From Bacteroidota bacterium (GTDB lineage: Bacteria; Bacteroidota; Rhodothermia; JANXDC01), in the NCBI GenBank assembly GCA_025998875.1, contig AP024675.1, positions 434,001 through 498,000 of the forward strand: DNA of 64,000 nt. Reading direction: 5' to 3'. Shown here in pieces: positions 35,975-44,050 of the stretch. Below the pieces are notes generated by a model. It was not told where the DNA came from, did no database searches, and worked only from the letters and a program-made list of their open reading frames with translations. Each line of letters starts with the position of its first letter. Within the stretch, counting starts at the first letter, position 1. The translations under genes were made by a program, and so were the position numbers.

Positions 35975-37666
35975 ATGCGCACCCCCTGTGGGTTATGGCT
36001 GACTCTTGTCCTGGTTTCCGGCTGTGCCGGCCTTCGGCCCGTTTCGGGCCCGGAACCTTATGACTGGATCATTACCGGAGGCCGTATCGTCGACGGCAGC
36101 GGAAATCCGTGGTTTTACGGCGATGTGGCCCTTCGGGGAGATCGCATCGTGCGCATCACCCCGCCGGGAGGGTTGCAAGGGGCGCCGGCGCGCAGGCGTC
36201 TGAACATATCCGGCCTGGTCTTATCGCCGGGGTTTATCGATATTCAGAGCCATTCCCGGGAAGCGTTTCTCCGCGGTGACGGTCGGGTGTTGAGTAAAGT
36301 CACCCAGGGGGTCACCACGGAAATCCTGGGGGAGGGCTGGACCGATGCCCCCGTGAACGAGCGCACGCTGGAGACGGCCGATCCGGCCCTGCGGCCTGTT
36401 CTGGAACGATTCCGGGGCCCGCGGGGCTTTCGCGCCTGGCTGGAGTATCTGCAGGACCGGGGGCTTTCGGTAAACGTGGGCTCCTTTCTGGGGGCAAGCA
36501 CGGTACGGCAGTACGCCATGGGGATGGCCGTAGGTCCTCCCAGCCCGGAGGCGCTCGATACCATGCGCGCTGTGGTGCGTCGCGCCATGGAGGACGGCGC
36601 CTTTGGGTTGGCCTCGGCGCTGATCTACCCGCCAGGCAATTTCGCCAGCACCGAGGAGCTCATCGCCCTGTGTCGGGAAATCGCCCCCTATGGAGGGCTC
36701 TACATCACGCACATGCGTTCGGAGGCGGACCGGCTGCTTGAGGCCCTCGAGGAGGCCATACGCATCGGTCGCGAGGCAGGGGTACCGGTGGAGATCTACC
36801 ACCTCAAAGCGGCCGGGGTACGCAACTGGCCGAAGGCCCGACAGGCCATCGCCCGCATCGACTCGGCCCGGCGAGGCGGGCTGGATGTGGCGGCCAACAT
36901 GTATCCGTACACAGCCGGCGGCACAGGCCTCACCGCCTGCCTGCCCCCGTGGGCGGCGGCCGATGGCCGGCTGCTTGATAACCTGCGCGATCCGCAGATG
37001 CGCCAGCGCATGCGCGCGGAAATGGAAAAATCCACCACGGATTGGGAAAACCTCTGCCAGCTGGCCACCCCGGAGGGCGTGCTCCTGCTCGGCCTCCGGC
37101 GCCCGGAGCATCGGCGTTTTGTGGGCCGGAGGCTTTCGGAAGTGGCCGCCGAATGGGGCAAGGACTGGATCGAAACAGTCTTCGACCTGCTTCTGGCCGA
37201 AGAGCAACCCATCAGCACGGTCTATTTCCTGATGAGCGAAGAGAACGTGCGCCTCACCCTCCAGCAACCCTGGATCAAAATCGGCACGGATGCGGGCGGA
37301 TTCGATCCGGACTCCGCTCGAGGGCCGGTACATCCCCGCGCCTACGGCACCTATCCTCGTATCCTGGGCCGCTACGTGCGTCAAGAGGGTTTGTTGAGCC
37401 TAGAGGAGGCGGTGCGCCGGATGAGCTCTGCCGTGGCCAACCGGCTCATGATCCGGAACCGGGGCCAGATCCAGGAGGGGTTCTATGCGGACCTGGTGAT
37501 CTTCGATCCGGACCGCATCCAGGATCGGGCCACCTTCGAAAACCCGCATCAGCTTTCCGGAGGGGTTCGATATGTGTTCGTCAACGGCGTGCCCGTGCTC
37601 TGGGAGGGCCGGCATACCGGAGCCCGGCCGGGCCGCATCGTGTGGGGACCGGGACAGCGGGAGTGA
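35975..37666 (+). CDS. Lipoprotein N-acyl-D-amino-acid deacylase-like amidohydrolase
   Basis: 563 residues. The N-terminus is a lipoprotein signal (LTLVLVSGCAG). The body is a D-aminoacylase/amidohydrolase: YDWIITGGRIVDGSGNPWFYGDV, SPGFIDIQSHS, YITHMRSEADRLLEALEEAI, KIGTDAGGF and GFYADLVIFDPDRI. In the usual HxH metal motif the first His is replaced by Gln91, leaving only His93, so metal binding may be altered. AAGGA before ATG 35975 supports the start. It is 4 nt from the uracil-DNA glycosylase gene. Confidence 0.87.
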   Translation: MRTPCGLWLTLVLVSGCAGLRPVSGPEPYDWIITGGRIVDGSGNPWFYGDVALRGDRIVRITPPGGLQGAPARRRLNISGLVLSPGFIDIQSHSREAFLRGDGRVLSKVTQGVTTEILGEGWTDAPVNERTLETADPALRPVLERFRGPRGFRAWLEYLQDRGLSVNVGSFLGASTVRQYAMGMAVGPPSPEALDTMRAVVRRAMEDGAFGLASALIYPPGNFASTEELIALCREIAPYGGLYITHMRSEADRLLEALEEAIRIGREAGVPVEIYHLKAAGVRNWPKARQAIARIDSARRGGLDVAANMYPYTAGGTGLTACLPPWAAADGRLLDNLRDPQMRQRMRAEMEKSTTDWENLCQLATPEGVLLLGLRRPEHRRFVGRRLSEVAAEWGKDWIETVFDLLLAEEQPISTVYFLMSEENVRLTLQQPWIKIGTDAGGFDPDSARGPVHPRAYGTYPRILGRYVRQEGLLSLEEAVRRMSSAVANRLMIRNRGQIQEGFYADLVIFDPDRIQDRATFENPHQLSGGVRYVFVNGVPVLWEGRHTGARPGRIVWGPGQRE

Positions 37667-37670
37667 GGAG

Positions 37671-38351
37671 ATGCCAGCGGATCAGGCCCTGCAAGCGCTC
37701 TACGAAGCGCTCCTGGATTGCCGTCGGTGTCCGCGCCTGGTCGCCTGGCGAGAGGAAATCGGGCGTCGCAAGCGCGCCGCCTATCGGGATGAGCCCTACT
37801 GGGCCCGACCCGTTCCGGGCTTCGGAGATCCCCATGCCCGGCTCCTGCTTCTGGGGCTGGCTCCGGGGGCGCACGGGGCTAACCGTACAGGGCGCATGTT
37901 CACCGGCGATGCCTCGGGGGATTTTCTCTACCGCGCCCTCTATGAGATGGGCTGGGCCAACCAGCCCACCTCTCGCTCCCGAAACGACGGGCTCCAGCTG
38001 AGGGGCCTATACATCACAGCCGCTCTGCGCTGTGTTCCGCCCGGCAACAAACCGCTAGCCGAAGAGCTCCGCCATTGCGCCGTATGGACGGAGCGCGAAC
38101 TCGGTCTGCTTACAAACCTGCGCGTTTATCTGGCGCTGGGTCGTATTGCCCATGAGGCCCTGCTGCGCCACTACGGGCTTTCCCCGCGGGCCCATCCCTT
38201 CGCGCACGGGGCTGAATATGCGCTTCCGGACGGGCGCTGGCTTGTGGCCAGCTACCACGTCTCGCGGCAAAACACGCAGACCGGAAGGCTTACTGCCTCC
38301 ATGTTCCGCGCCGTGCTCGAGCGCGCCGGTCAAAGAGCCGGCCTGCTTTAA
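37671..38351 (+). CDS. Uracil-DNA glycosylase, family 5 (UDGb-like)
   Basis: 226 residues. Cysteines CRRCPRL at the N-terminus, RCVPPGNKP and HCAVW are spaced to bind a 4Fe-4S cluster. Motif A is GLAPGAHGANRTGRMFTGDASG, the family 5 form, and the C-terminal motif is SYHVSRQNTQTGRLT. It excises uracil and other deaminated bases. This family is frequent in thermophiles. GAGGAG directly precedes the ATG. Its stop overlaps the stop of the convergent aminotransferase gene (TTAA). Confidence 0.92.
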   Translation: MPADQALQALYEALLDCRRCPRLVAWREEIGRRKRAAYRDEPYWARPVPGFGDPHARLLLLGLAPGAHGANRTGRMFTGDASGDFLYRALYEMGWANQPTSRSRNDGLQLRGLYITAALRCVPPGNKPLAEELRHCAVWTERELGLLTNLRVYLALGRIAHEALLRHYGLSPRAHPFAHGAEYALPDGRWLVASYHVSRQNTQTGRLTASMFRAVLERAGQRAGLL

Positions 38352-39658
38352 CGAGCCGCCACCTCGGGCACCTGACCCCGGACGACGCGCTCGAGTATCT
38401 CGGCAAAATAGTCGATCTCCGAAATCCGGGTATAGACGTTCGGGGTAACCCGGATACCCCGGAACTCCGGATGCACGATGGGGGTGACGATGATGCGGTG
38501 CCGCTCCAGAAGCCAGTCCGTGAGCCGGACCGGATCCACCCCCTGGATATCGACTACCAGCAGTCCGCACCACTGAGTGGGATCATCCAGGTTGGTCAAA
38601 AAACGCACCCGCTCGTAGGTCCGGAGTCGCTCCGCCCAGCGAAGGTTGAGATAGCGCAACCGGGCCGCCTTGCGTTCCACCCCGAGCCCCTCATGAAAGG
38701 CGAGCGCTTCGGCGATCGCGTTGTGGTTGGCCGCCGGATGGGTGCCGATTTCCTCGAACTTGCGGATGTTGTCCTCCATGTCGGCCGGCGCCGCCATGAG
38801 CGGCCATACCCGGCGGATCCGATCTCGCCGCACGTACAGGAACCCTGTACCGATAGGGGCGTAGAGCCATTTGTGCAGGCTGGTGCCGTAGTAGTCGCAC
38901 TCCAGATCAGAGACGGAAAAGGGAAAATGGGCAAAGGCATGCGCCCCGTCGACGATCACCTCCAGGCCGCGCTCATGGGCCATCCGACAGACCTCACGCA
39001 CCGGCAGGATCTGGCCCGTAATGTTGATCACATGGCAGATATGCACCAGCCGGGTTCGGGGCGTGATGGCGGCCTCGAGGCGGCGCACAAACTCCCTCCC
39101 ATCCCGCAGGGGCACCGGAAAGGTGATCTTGCGCACCACGATGCGATCCCGGCGCACTCGCTGGTCCCAGGTCGTCAGCATCCGGGGGTAATCCTGTGTG
39201 GTCGTGACCACCTCATCACCCGGCTCCAGATCAATGCCCAGCTGCACGATCTCGAGCGCCTCGCTGGCGTTGCGCGTAATGGCGATCTCCTCCGGATCGG
39301 CACCAAAATGCCGGGCCAGCTGAGCGCGGACGGACTCGATGCGGGGTTCCAGATGACGCCACATGTGGTATACAGGGGCCTGGTTGGCATACTCCAGATA
39401 TTGCCTGAGCGCCTCCTGCACCACGCGCGGACTGGGGCATACCCCTCCGTTGTTCAGGTTGATGAGCGTGCGATCCACAGCAAAGGCACGCTGCACCTCG
39501 GCCCAGAACAGCTCATCGCGGGCCAGATCCTCCGGAGAACGGGCCGGATCGATCGAAGCGGAGGCATCGAGGAGGCGAGCCAGCCCATCCTCGCGCAATA
39601 CGGCCAGCGCGGCACCAGTCCAACCGGCCAGCCGACCCAGAAATCTTCTCCGGGACAT
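38348..39658 (-). CDS. Tat-exported class V aminotransferase-like PLP enzyme
   Basis: 436 residues. A twin-arginine signal (SRRRFLGRLAGWTGAALA) precedes a fold type I PLP enzyme of the class V/isopenicillin-N-epimerase type: NNGGVCPSPRVVQEAL, TRNASEALEIVQLG, IVDGAHAFAHFP and the Schiff-base Lys in GTSLHKWLYAPIGTGFLY. A cofactor-containing enzyme suits Tat export, since PLP is inserted in the cytoplasm. Activity could be desulfuration, epimerisation or transamination. Confidence 0.88.
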   Translation of the reverse strand: MSRRRFLGRLAGWTGAALAVLREDGLARLLDASASIDPARSPEDLARDELFWAEVQRAFAVDRTLINLNNGGVCPSPRVVQEALRQYLEYANQAPVYHMWRHLEPRIESVRAQLARHFGADPEEIAITRNASEALEIVQLGIDLEPGDEVVTTTQDYPRMLTTWDQRVRRDRIVVRKITFPVPLRDGREFVRRLEAAITPRTRLVHICHVINITGQILPVREVCRMAHERGLEVIVDGAHAFAHFPFSVSDLECDYYGTSLHKWLYAPIGTGFLYVRRDRIRRVWPLMAAPADMEDNIRKFEEIGTHPAANHNAIAEALAFHEGLGVERKAARLRYLNLRWAERLRTYERVRFLTNLDDPTQWCGLLVVDIQGVDPVRLTDWLLERHRIIVTPIVHPEFRGIRVTPNVYTRISEIDYFAEILERVVRGQVPEVAAR

Positions 39659-39811
39659 CATAAACGGCTCCTCCCCGCTCTCTTACGACAGACGCGAACA
39701 AAAAAACAGCGAGGCGATATGGGGCGCAAGCCGAAGGATCGAACACCACGAGGTGCGGGAAACCCGAAAAAGCGCCTTGCCTGGACGATAGAGCGCCGCT
39801 TTCTTTACAGC

Positions 39812-41632
39812 ATGCGATATACGGGCGCCCTGCTTCTGTACCTGCTCTGGAGCTCGGTCGGGGCGGCTCAGCAGATGCCGAGCGAGGCCCAGATAGCTCG
39901 TTTTCGGCTGGCCGACTCCTACCTGCGCGCCGGTCAGCTGGAGCGCGCCCTGCCCATTCTGGAGGAGCTATATCGGTCCGACCCCGGCTCCTACGTCTTC
40001 TACGACAAGCTGCGCGAGGTCTACACCGGGCTCAAGCGCTACACGGAGGCCGAGGGGCTTGTCCGAGCCCAGCTGGCCAGACAGCCGGATAACCCCACCC
40101 TGTACTGCGATCTGGCTTCCATCCAGCTGGCCCGGGGCAACAGAGAGGAAGCGCTCCGGAGCTGGAACCGAGCCCTGGAGATCGCCCCCAGTCAACCTCA
40201 GGTGTACCGGATCGTCTACTACTCCCAGTTCAACAACCGCCTGCTTGATGAGGCGGCACGCACCCTGCTGGAGGGGCGCAGAAAGCTCAATAACCCGACG
40301 CTTTTCGCTCTCGAACTGGCCATGCTCTACAGCACCACCGGGCAGTACGAAGCCGCCGTCGGGGAATACCTGATGGTCCTCAGAACCGAACCCCAACAGC
40401 TGGGCTTCGTACGCGCCCGCCTGGGACGGCTCCTGCAGGATTCCACCCTGGTCTCATCCATCACCCGGCTTATCGAGCGGGCCGTACAGCGCGAACCGCT
40501 CTTTCGACCCTATCGCGAGCTACTGGCCTGGGTATATCTGGAGATCGGCCGCTATGAAGAAGCCTACCGGGCTGTACGCGCCCTGGACCGCCTGGAGAGG
40601 GCCGAAGGGCAGTTTCTGTTTCGGTTCGCCGAGCAGGCCTATGCGGCCGGGGCCTGGGGGGCGGCACAGCAGGCCTACGAGGAGCTGCTGGGGCAGTTCC
40701 CCGCATTCCCCCTGAGCCGGACGGTCCGGCTCCGGCTGGGCGAGGTGTACGAACAGCTGGCCGCCGCCAAGGAGGACAGCGCGCTGTACCGGAAAGCGAT
40801 CTCCTACTACGAGACGTATGCCCAGGAGCCGGACCCCACCTCCCCGCCGGTTGAGATCTGGTTGCGCCTGGGCCGGCTGTACCGGGACATCTTCCGGCAG
40901 AACGAAGCGGCGCGGCGCTACCTGGAGCAGGCTCTTCAGGCCTCGCAGGCCGAAACCGAACAGTTCCTGCAGGCTCTCTATGAACTGGGCCGGCTCGCCC
41001 TAGAAGAAGGCAACCTGGATCAGGCCCGGCTGTATTTCATCCGGCTCACCGCGCGTGCCCAGGAAGGGGAGCTCTACGATCAGGCCCGACTGGAGCTGGC
41101 CTGGCTGGATTTCTACCAGGGCGCTTTCGATGGCGCCCTGAGCCTGGCCGATGTGCTGGCCCAGAGCACAGATCGGGATATCGCCAACGACGCTATCGCC
41201 CTCAAGGTGCTCCTGGAGGAAAACCGCGCCCGGGATTCCACCTACGCCCAGCTCCGCCAGTACGCCCGTGCGGCCCTGCTGCTGGCCCAACGTCGCTATC
41301 CGGAAGCCCTGCAGGCCATCGAGGAGGCTCGTCAGCACCTGGCCGCAAGCGCGCTGGTCGAGGAGCTCTACATGCTGGAGGCCGAGGTATACCATCGCAC
41401 CCGCCAGTGGGAGCGCCTGGAGGCCACCTATCGCCTGGTCACCGAACGCTTTCCCGGCTCCTTTCAGGCCGAACGGGCCTGGCTGGCTCTGGGCAAGCTC
41501 TACGAACAGATCCTGCACGATCCGGCACGGGCTATGCAGGCCTATGAGACGCTCCTGGAACGCTATCCGACCAGTGTGCTGATTGACGAGGCCCGTTACC
41601 GTATCCGCCGACTGCGAGGAGAAACATCATGA
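39812..41632 (+). CDS. Exported tetratricopeptide-repeat protein
   Basis: 606 residues: signal peptide (MRYTGALLLYLLWSSVGAAQQ) then TPR units throughout, for example ADSYLRAGQLERALPILEELY near residue 35, ASIQLARGNREEALRSWNRAL, and WLALGKLYEQILHDPARAMQAY at the end. No enzymatic motif. It overlaps the next gene in an ATGATG junction, so the two are translationally coupled. An ATG at 39719 would add 31 residues before the signal peptide and is less likely. Confidence 0.85.
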   Translation: MRYTGALLLYLLWSSVGAAQQMPSEAQIARFRLADSYLRAGQLERALPILEELYRSDPGSYVFYDKLREVYTGLKRYTEAEGLVRAQLARQPDNPTLYCDLASIQLARGNREEALRSWNRALEIAPSQPQVYRIVYYSQFNNRLLDEAARTLLEGRRKLNNPTLFALELAMLYSTTGQYEAAVGEYLMVLRTEPQQLGFVRARLGRLLQDSTLVSSITRLIERAVQREPLFRPYRELLAWVYLEIGRYEEAYRAVRALDRLERAEGQFLFRFAEQAYAAGAWGAAQQAYEELLGQFPAFPLSRTVRLRLGEVYEQLAAAKEDSALYRKAISYYETYAQEPDPTSPPVEIWLRLGRLYRDIFRQNEAARRYLEQALQASQAETEQFLQALYELGRLALEEGNLDQARLYFIRLTARAQEGELYDQARLELAWLDFYQGAFDGALSLADVLAQSTDRDIANDAIALKVLLEENRARDSTYAQLRQYARAALLLAQRRYPEALQAIEEARQHLAASALVEELYMLEAEVYHRTRQWERLEATYRLVTERFPGSFQAERAWLALGKLYEQILHDPARAMQAYETLLERYPTSVLIDEARYRIRRLRGETS

Positions 41633-42891
41633 TGAAGGGGTGGTGCACGCTGAGCGCGCTTCTCATGAGCGCCTGGCTCGCTCAAGCGCAGCGGATCCTC
41701 ATCCCCATGGATGAGCGGCAGACGGATCACCTCAAAGCCTACGGCGTGGCCTACTGGGTGCTGACCCAAGGGGTGGACGTGGACTGGTTGCTGAACTATC
41801 GAGGGGGCTCCTTCCTGACCCGCGACTTTCCCGAGCTGGAACGAGAACTGCGCATACGCGGCGTGGCCTATGAGAAGCTCACCAGCGCGCAGGCGGAGCA
41901 GATTCTGGCGCAAATCGCCAGCGAGGACTCCAACATGGAGGCCATCAGGCTGGAAAAGGCCCCCCGGATTGCGGTCTATACCCCACCCCATTCACTGCCC
42001 TGGGACGATGCCGTCACCCTGGTGTTGACCTATGCAGAGGTGCCTTACGACAAGGTATGGGACGAAGAGGTGCTACGGGGGAAACTGGCCGAGTATGACT
42101 GGCTGCACCTGCACCATGAGGACTTCACCGGTCAGTACAGCCGCTTCTGGGCCCTGTACCGGCATATGCCCTGGTTCGTGCGTCAGCAGCGGGATCAGGA
42201 GGAGATGGCCCGCAAGCTCGGTTTTGCCACGGTACCGGAACTCAAGAAGGCCATAGCGCGAGCGATCAAAGAATACGTCGCCGCAGGAGGGTTCCTCTTT
42301 GCCATGTGCACGGCCACCGAAACCCTGGATATCGCCCTGGCCGCCGAGGGTATCGACATCGTACCCCCGGAACTCGACGGCACCCCGATCACCCCGGAAG
42401 CCCAGCAAAAGCTGGACTACGGCAAAACGCTCGCCTTCCAGGGGTTTCAGGTCAGCCTGAACCCCTACGAAACCGAACACTCCGATATCGACGTACAGCC
42501 CCCGCCCGCCCTGCAGAACCCGCTTGCGGACTACTTCGTGCTCTTTGAGTTCTCCGCCAAACACGATCCCGTGCCCACGATGCTGACGCAAAATCACGTC
42601 AACGTGATCAAAGGATTCATGGGACAGACAACCAACTTCCGCAAATCCCGCATCAAAGAATCCGTCGTGATCCTGGCCGAAGCCCCGGGACGGGATGAGG
42701 TTCGATATCTGCACGGCAACTACGGCCGAGGCACCTTCACCTTCTACGGCGGACACGATCCGGAGGACTACCAGCATTTCGTGGGGGATCCCCCCACAGA
42801 TCTGGCCCTGCATAAAAACTCCCCGGGCTATCGGCTCATCCTGAATAACATCCTCTTCCCCGCCGCGCGCAAAAAACCCCAGAAGACCTGA
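41629..42891 (+). CDS. Conserved exported protein of unknown function (amidotransferase-like fold)
   Basis: 420 residues with a signal peptide (CTLSALLMSAWLAQAQ). Distinctive segments are LIPMDERQTDHLKAYGVAYW, LHLHHEDFTGQYSRFW, GGFLFAMCTATETLDIAL, FEFSAKHDPVPTMLTQNH and FTFYGGHDPEDYQHFVGDPP. I recall such proteins being labelled asparagine synthetase B, but I see no asparagine synthetase domain. Alternating strands and the FAMC elbow suggest a class I amidotransferase or flavodoxin-like fold (inference). It is coupled to the exported TPR protein. An ATG at 41632 is an alternative start. Confidence 0.75.
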   Translation: MMKGWCTLSALLMSAWLAQAQRILIPMDERQTDHLKAYGVAYWVLTQGVDVDWLLNYRGGSFLTRDFPELERELRIRGVAYEKLTSAQAEQILAQIASEDSNMEAIRLEKAPRIAVYTPPHSLPWDDAVTLVLTYAEVPYDKVWDEEVLRGKLAEYDWLHLHHEDFTGQYSRFWALYRHMPWFVRQQRDQEEMARKLGFATVPELKKAIARAIKEYVAAGGFLFAMCTATETLDIALAAEGIDIVPPELDGTPITPEAQQKLDYGKTLAFQGFQVSLNPYETEHSDIDVQPPPALQNPLADYFVLFEFSAKHDPVPTMLTQNHVNVIKGFMGQTTNFRKSRIKESVVILAEAPGRDEVRYLHGNYGRGTFTFYGGHDPEDYQHFVGDPPTDLALHKNSPGYRLILNNILFPAARKKPQKT

Positions 42892-42979
42892 TCTGCCTTG
42901 AGCCAGAGGCCTTTCGGCATCTTGTACGAAAAGGCACCAGAACCCGATCTTGCGTTCAGCTTCCGGGGAGGGAAGCCGT

Positions 42980-43369
42980 ATGGTTCGATGGGGATGGATT
43001 CTTGCTGGTGCGCTGCTGGTGTTGCTGCTCGTGCTCACGAATCCGAACCAGGAGCGTTTTGCCCGTTTTGCCTCTGAGCAGGTGGAAAGCTGGGCCCTGC
43101 AGCACATCCCGGCTGCCGATACGCACAGGGCGCAGAGCCTGGCCCGCGGCCTGGGGTTCCTGGCCACGGTGGCCGCGGAGCGGCAGAACTTCGGTATCCT
43201 GAGCCTGTATTCCGTGGATCTGAGCCCGTATACGGGGCATCCGACCGATCGATGGCGCTTCCTGGGTATACTGGGCCGCTTTATTGCCCTGAAGCGCCCC
43301 CCCGAGCCCGGGGATCGGCTCCCTCGGCAACGCGACGGAGCGTCTCGATCGCGCGAGGGCCCAGGTTAA
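42980..43369 (+). CDS. Small single-span membrane protein (DUF4359-like)
   Basis: 129 residues. A transmembrane helix (WGWILAGALLVLLLVL) is followed by TNPNQERFARFASEQVE, NFGILSLYSVDLSPY and RFLGILGRFIAL, a pattern I associate with DUF4359. GGGAGG lies 8 nt before the ATG. The last 89 nt overlap the convergent WbqC-like gene, and the encoded tail there is Arg/Pro-rich and looks non-functional. The spacer before it holds an imperfect inverted repeat at 42909-42935. Confidence 0.65.
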   Translation: MVRWGWILAGALLVLLLVLTNPNQERFARFASEQVESWALQHIPAADTHRAQSLARGLGFLATVAAERQNFGILSLYSVDLSPYTGHPTDRWRFLGILGRFIALKRPPEPGDRLPRQRDGASRSREGPG

Positions 43370-43967
43370 AGAGCAGGTCCAGCACAGACAGGTTGGCCTC
43401 AAAACCCGCAAAGGCCTGGGGGTAGACGGGGGGCTTGAGGGAAAGCACACGGCATCGGCCTGCATACCGAGGGGGCAGAGCGGCCTCTGGAACCGTCCAC
43501 CAGCTGCTGGGATCCGTTACGCCCTCCCAGTCGGATTCCTCACTGGCCCACCGCATCCGGGCCGGCACACGTAGTGCCGCCCAGAGCCATTCCAGGGTGG
43601 GTCGGAGGAGTTCTATGAGCCGTTGGGGCACCGAACGCCTGTACAGGGGAGCGAAGCCGTCCTCATAGAACTCAAAATACGGGGCGCGACGGTAGAAGAA
43701 CTCCAGCGCCTTCCAGTGCTTATCAAACCATCGGTGACTCAGATCGAGCTCGATTTCCGCGATCGATCTGGGCCGGGCAGACCGTCCGGAACGCACGGGG
43801 GCGATGAGCCATTGCCATCCTTGCGGGGTGCGAATTCGGGCTCGGTTTTGAAAGGACTGCTTCTGGTATCGGATCGTATCGAGAAACAGCACCGCATCTA
43901 CGCACCAGAACGCCGCCACCACCGTGATCGGCGGCCAATACATGGGGGGAAGCACCAGATATTGCAT
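43281..43967 (-). CDS. WbqC-like family protein
   Basis: 228 residues. The start MQYLVLPPMYWPPI and VDAVLFLDTIRYQKQSFQNRARI match the WbqC-like family, as do PQGWQWLIAPV, DLSHRWFDKHWKALEFFYRRAPYF and LNLGPRAIETL-like positions. Family members occur near polysaccharide or lipoprotein genes; biochemical function is not established. A TAATTTTG element lies 25 nt upstream, and it is divergent from the RuBisCO-like gene. Confidence 0.85.
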   Translation of the reverse strand: MQYLVLPPMYWPPITVVAAFWCVDAVLFLDTIRYQKQSFQNRARIRTPQGWQWLIAPVRSGRSARPRSIAEIELDLSHRWFDKHWKALEFFYRRAPYFEFYEDGFAPLYRRSVPQRLIELLRPTLEWLWAALRVPARMRWASEESDWEGVTDPSSWWTVPEAALPPRYAGRCRVLSLKPPVYPQAFAGFEANLSVLDLLFNLGPRAIETLRRVAEGADPRARGGASGQ

Positions 43968-43991
43968 GGCTTTCCTCAGGCCGGGTGGCGA

Positions 43992-43999
43992 CAAAATTA
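43992..43999 (-). promoter_or_regulatory. Possible -7 element upstream of the WbqC-like gene
   Basis: TAATTTTG on the minus strand matches TAnnTTTG and lies 25 nt before the start codon. No TTTG is present at the -33 distance, so support is partial. Confidence 0.35.
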
Positions 44000-44033
44000 G
44001 CCCGCCCATCATATAGCATGCCTGCCCCGGGCC

Positions 44034-44047
44034 CTGTAATTTTACAG
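44034..44047. repeat. Palindrome at the ribosome-binding position of the RuBisCO-like gene
   Basis: CTGTAA-TT-TTACAG is a 6-bp inverted repeat with a 2-nt centre, ending 3 nt before the ATG at 44051. It could be an operator, or it also resembles a weak -7 element on the plus strand (TAATTTTA). There is no Shine-Dalgarno sequence in the usual place. Confidence 0.4.
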
Positions 44048-44050
44048 CCG

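Noticed and set aside
41629-42891. Asparagine synthetase B annotation
   Set aside because: No N-terminal Cys amidotransferase domain and no ATP-pyrophosphatase signature; the protein is exported.
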